Shown here: positions 1-9,175 of the stretch, piece after piece
Layout of the letters: the number at the start of each line of letters is the position of its first letter
Position numbering within the stretch: position 1 is the stretch's first letter
Source of the DNA: Telmatactis stephensoni
Lineage: Eukaryota > Cnidaria > Anthozoa > Actiniaria > Isophelliidae
Reading direction: 5' to 3'
DNA: 64,000 nucleotides
Assembly: GCA_029948255.1 (NCBI GenBank)
Contig: JALIZF010001810.1
Location: 82,001 to 146,000 of the forward strand
Made by a program: the position numbers and the translations under genes
Notes under the pieces: generated by a model
Database searches by the model: none
Seen by the model: the letters and a program-made list of their open reading frames with translations, nothing else
Told to the model about the DNA's origin: nothing

Positions 1-118
1 TTTGACATGTTAATATGAATGCTATAAGGATGTCAACAAATATAAAAATAATAAGGGCGCTAATTTCATCGTTGTCCCACTTTGAATAAAGCCATTATTA
101 TTATTGTTATTATTATAT

Positions 119-343
119 GACAAAATAGCATGTTAATGATGTAAACGCACGAAAACGAACGCATGGCACGCAACAAGTTGACAAGGATGGCTCTGAAATT
201 TAGTTACTGAGTTTACATATATGACGCTTTTCAAATGAGTTTGAGTTTATGTTGATTCGTTTATATGATTCCTCATGCTTATCTATTAAAGTAATCAAAG
301 CTTGCGGTTTCGTGCATTTACATCATTAACATGCTATTTTGTC
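119..343. mobile_element. Foldback/MITE-like element
   Basis: Two 36-bp arms (119-154 and 308-343) are near-perfect inverted copies, with one mismatch that I see. The ~150 bp between them encodes nothing recognisable. This is typical of a non-autonomous DNA transposon. I did not find a convincing target-site duplication. Confidence 0.6.
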
Positions 344-1075
344 CTGATTAGCATATTAATTTACTTATTTGCATCTATCCTGGAAAGTCGTGCTAGAGCG
401 AATTCGTATACTGCAGTTTTTCATGCTAATGACAAAATGAGCTGTTTAGAGTTACACCGTAAAAATAGATGTTAACAAAAGAAGTATGTCTAAAGTAATG
501 TCCAGTGGACAGTGTCAATCAGCTTTTGCAAAAAGTCGATCAGTAAACGGGTCTGAGCAAAGCTAAGCATTCAACACGTCTTTCGTTTCGTTTTGTTTTG
601 TTTTTCGACCCTGAAAAGATAGCTGACTTTGAAAATAAAACTGGATTTTTTTTATTTCCCTTTACGTCCATTTTGCAGTTAATTGTGCCCTGCAATTGTT
701 TTTTATTAGTTTTTGCAAGGCAGTACAGCTCATTAGAATATTCAGAGTGTCTCAGTTATTGATGACGTCAAAGTCATGCGAGCTACAAGGGAGGAGAGGT
801 ACAGTCTAGCCACGATATTAAATTATATATTTTACTGGCTATTTTAGCTTTGGGAAATAAGAATAAATTAAATTATTCTATTATAGGTTTCGTCAAAAAG
901 ATTAAGTACCATTTTTTTGTTGTTGTTGCTGGTTTGTACAGCAGGTGCTGTATTTGGTTTGCATGCGACTATTATGTTAATTTTGGCTACAGTGAACAAA
1001 CGCTGACCTGTAGATATCACAATTTGAATCAGATCAATCACACGGTTAATGAAGTCAACGTACTGCCATGACAAT
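344..1075. other. 5' flank of the dehydrogenase gene, no gene seen
   Basis: AT-rich sequence with short pyrimidine runs. It holds a TGACGTCA octamer near 761-768, about 300 bp upstream of the likely start codon. It presumably contains the promoter and 5' UTR, but no TATA box or start site can be assigned by eye. Confidence 0.35.
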
Positions 1076-3963
1076 ATGGTGGGATTTATTCTGACTTTAA
1101 CCTTAGCTCTTACGTTAGCTATACTATTTTTATGGCTAGTAAAATGGGTCAGAAACAGCAGGCAATCTGAAGTACAAGATCTAAGCAATAAATGTGTACT
1201 GATTACTGGATGTGGGGCAGGTTTTGGTCTTCGTGCAGCAGAACGTTTGGATCGATTGGGTTTTCGTGTCTTTGCCACATGTAGGACTAAATCAGGCGAA
1301 AAAAACGTCCTTGAGCGATGTAGTAACAGAGTGAAGACTTACTGTATGGACGTCACGTCTACTGAGGACTTGAAGAACACATATGATGAATTAAAGGCCG
1401 AGATAATAGCCAGTCGAGGTAGGAAATCGCATCAATATTTTACTCGTTAAACCTAAAATTCATTCATATTGTTCCGGATTGTTTTGGCTTTACTGAAATC
1501 TTAATTACTCTCACAGCTGGTTATAGGAACTATTTTTTTCATGAACACATAATAATTGTATAGAATAGTCTGGTATTACAAGAACCCTAAGGAGATCCGA
1601 GATTCATAACACAGTTGTTCAGTACTTCAGTCCAGATGTTTATCAGTTAATTTGCATATGAAATCACGAAATTTATATTTCAGCCATTACTCACTTATAA
1701 AGTTTCAATTCAATTACATCTAATAATCTATATAATTTCTTAATATTTTATCTCTTACTAGGGTTGTGGGGATTGATAAACAACGCAGGAATTATGGAGG
1801 TTGGTCCCATTGACTGGCAACCGCTGGACACCTTCAAACGTTCTGCAGACGTCAACCTATGGGGAATGATAGCCGTGACAAAGACTTTTTTGCCTTTGGT
1901 TAAGATGGCTAAAGGCCGAGTGGTGAACATAGGAAGTACTTTGTGTAAGGCATATACTATTTCCTGGAATTGTTTTGTGATACTTTGTCTTCGTTTGTGT
2001 CTGTCTGTCTCTCTGTCTCTCTGTCTTAAGTTCTTCCTCCCTTCCTTCCTTCCTTCCTTCCTTCCTTCCTTCCTTCCTTCTGTCCTTCCTTCCACCCTTC
2101 TTCCTTCATTCCTTCTTTCCTCCCTTACTCTCTTCCCTCCTCCTTTCCTTCCTTCCCTTCTTGGCTCCTTTCTTCCTTCCTTCTTTCTTTCTTTCTTTCT
2201 TTCTTTCCTTTCTCCCTCCCTCCCTCCCTCCCTCCCTCCCTCCCTTCTTCCTCCCTCCCTTTCTCACATCCTCCTGTTCCTTCTTTCCTTTCTTCACTCC
2301 TTTCTTCCTTCCTTCCTTCTTTCTTTCCTTTCTCCTTTCATCCACCCCTCCTTCCTTCCTTCCTTCCTTCCTTCCTTCCTTCCTTCCTTCCTTCCTTCCT
2401 TCCTTCCTTCCTTCCTTCCTTCCTTCCTTCCTTCCTTCCTCCCTCCCTTCCTTCCTCCCTTCCTTCCTTCCTTCTGTCCTTCCTTCCACCCTTCTTCCTT
2501 CATTCCTTCTTTCCTCCCTTCCTCTCTCCCCTCCTCCTTTCCTTCCTTCCCTTCTTTACTCCTTTCTTCCTTCCTTCTTTCTTTCTTTCCTTTCTCCCTT
2601 TCTCCCTCCCTCCCTCCCTTTCTCACATCCTCCTGTTCCTTCTTTCCTTTCTTCACTCCTTTCTTCCTTCCTTCTTTCTTTCTTTCATTTCTCCTTTCAT
2701 CCACCCCTCCTTCCTTCCTCCCTTCCTTCCTTCCTTCCTTCCTTCCTTCCTTCCTTCCTTCCTTCCTTCCTTCCTTCCTTCCTTCCTTCCTTCCTTCCTT
2801 CCTTCCTTCCTTCCTTCCTTCCTTCCTTCCTTCCTTCCTTCCTTCCTTCCTTTTCTTTCTTTCGTTCGCTTGTTCGATCGAGTTTACACCGGGTTTTATG
2901 TTTATGCTCTTGGGGCCGGGTCCTTTCACACAGAGGCAAACCTTAGCACAAGCGTCTCAGTTACTTTACGCGCGCTATGATTATTTGAATCAGACCCTGC
3001 TACCATGAAAGACGGGCTCAGCAAGGAATATTTTTCCTAATATTTCAGGCAGAATGTCCCTTCCATATATGTCGTCATACACTATTACCAAATATGGTTT
3101 AGACGCATTTACTGATGCACTAAGGCGAGAAATGAAAGGATGGGGTATCCACGTGATCAACATTGAGTCTGGTGGACATAAAACTAAACTTAATGACGGG
3201 AAAAAACTCGCTCAGCAATGGCTTAAGTTGTGGGATGACTTGAGCGATGACCTCAAGCAGGATTATGCTCAAGAATGTGGATCTGAAGGTAAGTGAAAGT
3301 TAGTAGATAAAAGGCCAGACACGCGGTACAACTTTTCGTGAAACTTTCTGTTGCATTGTACGCAGCACGGAGTCGCACAGGAGTTGGCCTTAAAGTCCGC
3401 CGCACACGTTGAGAAACTGTGTGAGAAAACTGCCATGCGAGGCACTTTTCTCACCGTGTGCTCTATTTTGTTTGATATTTTTGGCCTCGCGTAGCCAAAG
3501 GTGCAACGTCTGCGGCGAGAAATTGTCTGAGCTAAGTGCCTCGCGCGGCAGTTTCCTCACAGTTTCTCAACGTGTGCGGCGGGAATAAAAGAAGCATCTC
3601 ATCAAGCCTGAAAGCGCCGTAGATATTGCCTTCCCAGACTTCACTTCATACGTGTACCAAACAATGGACACAAATGTAGCATGTGCAAGGAGTGCATAGT
3701 CTGCGTATTATTGACCTGGTTTATTTGATTACTTATCAAAAGGTGCCCAACAAATGCTACGATTCGACAGTGTGATGTCATCTCATTGTGATGACGTCAT
3801 AGACGCCATAGTGATGTCACTAACAGCCAAGAATCCCAGGTCGCGATATGTTGTGGGACTGGACGCTAAGGCCTTTATGATACTACAATTTTTACCGACA
3901 TGTTTAATGGACTGGTTGATATCGCTTGGGATAAAACCACTGAAGCCTAGAGTACAGAAGTAA
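1076..3963 (+). CDS. Short-chain dehydrogenase/reductase, retinol/17-beta-hydroxysteroid dehydrogenase type (4 exons)
   Basis: Exons 1076-1418, 1762-1944, 3049-3288 and 3743-3963 join in phase with GT-AG borders to give about 328 residues, the usual size of RDH/HSD17B6-like SDRs. An in-frame ATG at 1049 would add nine residues; I prefer 1076 because it starts directly at a hydrophobic segment (about residues 4-22), the N-terminal membrane anchor of this family. Visible motifs are the cofactor loop TGCGAGFG (44-51), NNAG (121-124), Ser173 and the catalytic Tyr186-x-x-x-Lys190. The C-terminus ends in basic proline-containing sequence as in relatives. The family oxidises or reduces retinoids or hydroxysteroids with NAD(P) at the ER. 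Substrate and exact orthologue cannot be told. Intron 2 carries a huge CCTT tract and intron 3 a MITE, but no exon is damaged. Confidence 0.88.
2031..2864. repeat. CCTT/TTCC polypyrimidine microsatellite with internal block duplication
   Basis: About 830 bp of almost pure pyrimidine on the + strand lies in intron 2 of the dehydrogenase gene. It is not one simple array. A block of imperfect sequence (TGTCCTTCCTTCCACCC near 2081, CTCACATCCTCCTGTTCC near 2263, TTTCATCCACCCCTCC near 2336) recurs near 2474, 2622 and 2695, so the tract grew by duplicating a ~360-390 bp segment as well as by slippage. Confidence 0.95.
3397..3583. mobile_element. MITE with ~60-bp inverted arms (CCGCCGCACACGTTGAG family), copy 1
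   Basis: Arms starting CCGCCGCACACGTTGAG and ending CTCAACGTGTGCGGCGGG are inverted copies with mismatches. The element lies in intron 3 of the dehydrogenase gene (3289-3742). A partial second copy is at 49277-49410. Confidence 0.65.
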
Positions 3964-4167
3964 TTGTTTTGACTAGTGTGAATTGAGGAAATACTGCCTC
4001 ATGACCGAGGTGGACATTGTTGGGGGCTCTTAATTTCGGTAATTTCAGATTTTAGTTGCGGTTTCTTACGGTTTCTTACGGTTTTCAGGGATTTTGACAA
4101 TTTCGTTACGGTTTTTACTCGATTCCCCTCCACTTATCCTCCTACGAAACCGGATAACCGCAAATTT
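3964..4167. other. 3' flank of the dehydrogenase gene
   Basis: Includes a short direct duplication of GGTTTCTTACGG near 4060-4081. I see no gene. The first CACGG-family MITE begins just downstream. Confidence 0.3.
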
Positions 4168-4326
4168 TGAAGCAGTCTTCGTATTAGCTGTAAAAACAGG
4201 ACGTCACGTTCACGGCAGAAATTTCGAATGCTTTTTAGACATCACGGCATTGATACGGTTACGTACAGTACGGCGGTTAAGTACGGCACGGTACGTCCGT
4301 TTCACAGTCATACGAAAGCTGTTCTA
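4168..4326. mobile_element. CACGG-rich MITE family, copy 1 (diverged)
   Basis: It starts with a diverged form of AGAGCAGATTTCGTATGA and ends with the inverse (TCATACGAAAGCTGTTCT). The inside has the family core of repeated CACGG/ACGGTTACGG words and a TTTCGAATGYTTTTTA motif. Other copies are at 20211, 21981, 34963, 42152 and 58297 (a pair). Confidence 0.6.
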
Positions 4327-4854
4327 ATGCCCCCTCACGATCATTTTATTGACTTGCTCTCCAATAATTGAGTGCTAAAGAGTCGATTGTTCAGGGGCTT
4401 TTTTTCGCGAATGCATGGGAGCATATAGGAAGTAAGTGCGCCCGTGTTACTCTCCCAAAACCCGATGGCTGGGGACTGAAGGAATTTCCGGAAAACGTCT
4501 CAAAGTTTCTACAATATTAGATAATATGATGCAGATTATTCTGTGAAATAGCAACTATTTTGTATGAAAATTCACCACTGAACAATGTTGGTGACTAATT
4601 GAATTGATCTTGTAGTTAAGTTATATGAAGAGTTTATCAGTGTTAAATGTACATAGTGAAGGACAAAAGACTTTATAGTAGCAAGAAAGTGTTTTATATG
4701 ATCACGTGACAGATTTTGTTTTCTATAACAGAATAAATGTCCATAAACAAAGGACTGCCGTTGTTAATTAAATGCGAGAATATCGTTTCTATGGTGATAA
4801 GACAGATATTTGTAGAGGTACTTGCTTTCCTTGTTCCCGGGCTTCACTCTCAGC

Positions 4855-5271
4855 TATAAAGGCCTGGTTTTCACGAGCGACGGAAAGAAGCGGAAGCAAC
4901 ATGCGCAGACTCAGTGTTGCATTTCTCACCTAGCTGTGAAAAAAGACAATGAACAGTGCATACTGAGGGGGTGTTTACATGGCACTAGGATCATCCTAGC
5001 ACTAGGATCACCCTAGCAGGCGAATCATCCTACCTGCATTACATTTACTGCATTCTGTTTACATTTACATGGAAATTTGTGTCTTCACTTCGGGTACTAG
5101 GATCATCCTACTAAACAGAATGCAGTAAATGTATAGCAGGTAGGATGATTCGTCTGCTAGGATGATCCTAGTGCTAGGATGATCCTAGTGCCATGTAAAT
5201 ACCCCCTGAGTCGTCTGCATATGATCCTTCCGCTTCTACTTCTGTCGCACGTGAAAACCAGGATTATAAAC
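4855..5271. mobile_element. Outer foldback MITE, split by a nested element
   Basis: The left arm from about 4863 (CCTGGTTTTCACGAGCGACG, then AGAAGCGGAAG) has its inverse at about 5229-5262. The centre is replaced by the element at 4968-5205. The outer arms are more diverged than the inner ones, which fits the outer element being older. Confidence 0.6.
4968..5205. mobile_element. Nested MITE with long inverted repeats and 5-bp duplication
   Basis: Terminal inverted repeats begin GGGGTRTTTACATGGCACTA and continue for roughly 90 bp with few mismatches. They contain repeated AGGATCATCCTAG palindromes. CTGAG flanks both ends (4963-4967 and 5206-5210), a likely 5-bp target duplication. It sits inside the element at 4855-5271. 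Confidence 0.75.
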
Positions 5272-5289
5272 TGAACACAGAACACGTTT

Positions 5290-5487
5290 CCACCGTTTGC
5301 ATTATCATGCGCCCCGCCAGACTAACTTCTAGATTGGGAATATTGATTAATAGGATGTGAAGCAAGCAAGTGTTTGGACATCAAGGATGAAAATTACCCC
5401 TCTGTCTGGATTTGGATAGCCTATCAACCAAAGCAATTCTCAGTCGAGATTTTAGAATGGCGGGGCGCCTAATTATGCAAACGGTGG
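5290..5487. mobile_element. Foldback MITE
   Basis: 30-bp arms at 5290-5319 (CCACCGTTTGCATTATCATG start) and 5458-5487 are inverted copies with two or three mismatches, around a ~140-bp non-coding centre. Confidence 0.65.
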
Positions 5488-5666
5488 TAGCCTACGCTCG
5501 CGCTCAATTTCATCGCTGCAGTTTTCGAATGGGTGAGAACTAATTGACCGCGGAATACGTACCGTGACCGTGACCTCCTGTTTGAGTCGTCACGCAACGC
5601 TTCACTCCTCTCGTGACGACACGAACTAATGCGTAGGAGATTATCGTAACAGAGCCGAAGTACTAT

Positions 5667-7235
5667 TAGTCCAGAACTGGACCCACTTTTCTCAATAACA
5701 ATTATATACAATAAACAGTGAACGAAGAAATAAAAGAAGCGCGCGCGCATTCGAAAGAAAATTGAGAAAAGTGGGTCCAGGGAAATTTGCCTGCGCATGC
5801 GTCTCTACATCCAATCACAAGTCACCATGAGCCCACACTCATCATTTATAGCGGCCGAACTACGAAAAATGGTGTGTACTTACAGATGTAATTAATGTTA
5901 TAATGCCGTCTCAAAATCGCGTTTAGTTTTGTATCGCGATTCTAACTATTTTTTGCGAAGAAAAAAGAGAAAAGTTATCGTTTTTGATTGATTGAACGCG
6001 AGATTCTCTTTACCTGCAAAGTTGTAGGAATTACAGTTTCCATGGCAACTTCTTTCTTTCTTTGCAAGAAGAAAGCCAAAAAGGAAATGGCGGCCAGACA
6101 CGGGAAGCTTTCTCACGCTTAAAAGAGGTGATTTAATTATAGAATCAAGTCCAAAAGCTCACAAAATGAAAGAAGTACGGGTCATTTGATGCTTTTGAAG
6201 ATTTCTTTTTGCTGTTTTTTCAAAACTGGCGAAAAACGATCGAGCTGACCGACATGTGAAAGAGTGAAAGTTTGTCAAAATATTGCTTCAACCTAAAGGA
6301 ATGATGCTGAAAAGTTATTGAAAGGTATTAAAAAGGTAGTCCACACTTGTGTATTCCCTGTTTATTTTATTTAAAAAGTTATTGGTTTCATCTTTGTTTA
6401 AACAATACCGTTTTTGTCTTCATATTAAAGGACAATTTGTTTGCTTTGCTGAAAATTCACTTTTGCTGTGATTTTGAACTCGAAAACGAAAACGAAATTA
6501 CCGATTACTGATACTCATCAGATATGATTGTTTATACTTTTTTCGTGATTATTGTGTAGTTATTTTATCTACTAGTAGTTCAGACCAACAGATTCCAGTT
6601 CAGTTTACTTTTCGCAATAGTCGTGTGTAGCTGTAATTCAACTTAGCGGCTATTTTTTATCAAAGTATGTCATTCTTTTCGGTCATTTTATCACGGATAT
6701 TATCTGAAAAGTTGTTTTATATTTGCTACTCAATTTTGAATTGATTTTCAGTAGGTTTTTGTGATATACCACTGTCAAGACTTGTTACGGAAGTCAAAAG
6801 TAATTTATTGTTGTATTCCTCCCAAACGAAGACTACTAACTATAACAAGCAAAGTTGAATCTTTTAGGAAAGTATGCAAAACTTGCATTTGCTCTGGCTT
6901 CAGAACAAAGTTTAGGTGACACTTCTCCTACGATTGACAAGCCGCTTCGATAAAAGAATCTGAGTAATCATTACGAAATTTTCCGAACATTTCTTCACGC
7001 CACGAATCGCAGAAAATACAGCTGCCATTTTTATTTGGCGCGAAAAGTAAACCAAGAGGGTGTGTCAATCATTGCTCAATACTCACATCCCGAAAACGGG
7101 ATGTGAACTGACGCATGCGCAGGCAAATTTCCCTGGACCCACTTTATCGCGTCCGTTAGGTAGCATTACATCGCTCGCTCCAATTTTAAATTTTGGCCGC
7201 GCGCGCGAAGATAAAGTGGGTCCAGTTCTGGACTA
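5667..7235. mobile_element. Non-autonomous foldback/MULE-like element, 1569 bp, 9-bp target duplication
   Basis: Both ends start with the inverted repeat TAGTCCAGAACTGGACCCAC. The 9-mer AAGTACTAT flanks the element exactly on both sides (5658-5666 and 7236-7244). Each end is itself a foldback: at the left, GGACCCACTTTTCTCAAT recurs inverted ~90 bp inside, and the right end does the same with its own stem. A second inverted block (GTCCAGGGAAATTTGCCTGC...) joins the two ends at about 5775-5802 and 7103-7136. No open frame of note lies inside. 9-bp duplications and compound foldback ends are known from Mutator-like and Drosophila FB elements; the assignment is inference. Confidence 0.75.
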
Positions 7236-7349
7236 AAGTACTATTTTCCCTGCCATTCGAAAACTGCTTAATATGGCGATTTCACAAACCCTTGTTTCGA
7301 CTCTCCTCTTCCTGTCGTTAGTTTTTCCTCCCGGGGGACGGGCTCCCAT

Positions 7350-7633
7350 CAAGAGACCATAATACTAAGAGAGCGAAGCTCAGTATTGATGTCTGTGCCA
7401 TGTTCATGGCGGCTAAGGCTATTTTTAGTACTAACTTCGCCATCGCGCGCGCAAGTCCCTCCACCAATAGAATTTGATTTTTGACGTGCGCGCGGACGGT
7501 ACCGTTTGAATTCTATTGTCTAAGAGCCTTGCGCGCGCGATGGCGAAGTTAGTACTAAAAATAGCCTTAGCCGCCACGAACATGGCACAGACATCAATAC
7601 TGAGCTTCGCTCTCTTAGTATTATGGTCTCTTG
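7350..7633. mobile_element. Long near-perfect hairpin element
   Basis: Arms at 7350-7455 and 7527-7633 are inverted copies of ~105 bp with very few mismatches, starting CAAGAGACCATAATACTAAG. The short loop has its own TAGAATT/AATTCTA pairing. High arm identity suggests a young insertion. A transcript through it would form a long double-stranded RNA. Confidence 0.75.
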
Positions 7634-7770
7634 CTCCCATATATTTTGGTAACGGGAATGATCCTCGAGAAATGTCCAATTGTTACCCCTAAAAGGTATC
7701 AAAATGCGCGTGACTCCATAAAACGAACGGAAAAGATTTCTTCAAATTATTGCTGCTTTTAATTTAAGGA

Positions 7771-8090
7771 ATAAAAAACGGTTTCCCGTGTTTGATAGCC
7801 TGATCAAAACACGCGTGATGTTGGGAGAACACGAGAGAGCGTAGTGGAAGCACGAGCCGCAGGCGAGTACTTTCACAGCTCTCGACTGTTCTCCCAACAT
7901 CACAAGTGTTTTGATCAGGCTATCGGACACGGGAAACCGTTTTTATTTCTTTTATAAAATAACTAACACGAAAATAGACGAAAATAGGAAAAAGAAAACA
8001 CCGGCGAAAAAACAAATTGACGTGAGCGTGTTTGATACTCTCATCAAACACAGGTTTTAATTTCAGCCAATCAGAGCGCGCGTTATATAA
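7771..8090. mobile_element. Hairpin-plus-arm element ending in the CCAATCAGAGCGCGCG module
   Basis: A hairpin (arms about 7771-7834 and 7881-7946, ACGGTTTCCCGTGTTTGATAG start) is followed by a ~120-bp arm ending CCAATCAGAGCGCGCG then TTATATAA (8067-8090). The same terminal module closes several other foldbacks in this window. Confidence 0.6.
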
Positions 8091-8705
8091 GAGTTATTTT
8101 ATAAACTGACATCCTTCATCAAGCGTTTTTTTCAAATTTCCTCAGTTGGCGTCGTTGCTGTTTTGAGAACCCAAGAGGGAGCGTCTGTCCGTAAACACCC
8201 TAAAAGATACCAAATCTGTGATTTTGATCCCTACAAGCCCAGGAAGCCCAGGCTAAGCTTCCTATATACACCTATTTCAACTGAGAAAGGTTGTACGAGA
8301 GGCCTCAAGCCCACGCCACTAGACCGAAAGGGAGAATGGGTAGTTGCAAACTTCAACTAAAAATACACCTTTAAAAATTACAATATATTAATAAAAGCAG
8401 GCCCATCGCTTGGGGGGTTCGACGGTTCGAAGGAACCCCACTTAGCCTAGGCTACTAGTACCTTTCCCTAAGAAACTACAGTCACATGCATTTCTGTCTA
8501 AGTGAACCTTTGGTAAATACTGGTGAATTACGGTTTTATCAAAACCCCGACCTTCAGCAATTTATTTTAACGATTTCTTAGTTTTAACAACTGGAGTATT
8601 TTTTCCGCCATTTGTATTTATTCTTTCATGACCTTTTTCTTTTTCTGTCTTTTCTCTCCCTCTATATATATATCTTTTAATTAACAACTAATTTTGATTT
8701 CGATA

Positions 8706-8706
<1 letters not shown>

Positions 8707-8744
<38 letters not shown>
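8707..8744 (+). repeat. Poly(A) run
   Basis: An uninterrupted run of 38 A residues abutting the tRNA-like sequence at 8745-8830. Read on the minus strand it is a T run just downstream of that sequence. Confidence 0.95.
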
Positions 8745-8749
<5 letters not shown>

Positions 8750-8830
8750 CTAGCCGGTTTTGAACCGAGATCTTACATTTGCTCACTTGCTTCACAGTTC
8801 AAGGGTTTTCCAACTGCGCCACGGGATCGC
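8745..8830 (-). other. tRNA-derived relic (probable SINE fragment)
   Basis: On the minus strand, TGGCGCAGTTGG resembles box A and GGTTCAAAACC resembles box B, followed by a T run. The acceptor ends do not pair, so this is not a functional tRNA gene. Confidence 0.35.
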
Positions 8831-8902
8831 GTAATTTGCACAACAATAGATAACCAATTCACATGATACACTAGGTTATTTTGTCCTTCAAATCCCTCAG
8901 TA

Positions 8903-9175
8903 GACCAGTTAGCCTAGTGGTAAGGTTCAGTTATCTATGGCCTAGGATCCGACTGTTTCCTCCCTCTTTGACTGCGAAGCTGGCTGCGTTCTACCGGATA
9001 GCGCGGAAGGGGCCGAAATCTCCATCCTATACGTAACATGCGATGATTCAGCGATTTGTCTGGATGCATGGTCCGTTTTTTGGGGTTTTGCATAAAATTA
9101 GCATACTAATTTCATTGGGTAACGGGTTCGAGTCCTGCCTGCGCCAACAAATTTTCTTTTTTTTTTTTCTTTTTA
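8903..9175 (+). mobile_element. SINE-like element, family C, copy 1
   Basis: Begins with a box-A-like TTAGCCTAGTGGTAAGG (8909-8925). It contains GGATAGCGCGGAAGGGGCCG (from 8997) and ends with the box-B-like GGGTTCGAGTCCTGCC near 9124-9139, followed by a pyrimidine tail. The core and both ends recur on the minus strand at 44637-44967. Confidence 0.5.

Noticed and set aside
1764..3008. Long plus and minus frames of PSFL/KEGR repeats across the CCTT tract
   Set aside because: They are translations of a tetranucleotide microsatellite within an intron; only 1762-1944 is real coding sequence.
8163..8360. 65-residue frame in intergenic DNA
   Set aside because: No recognisable motif, flanked by foldback elements, no splice partners.
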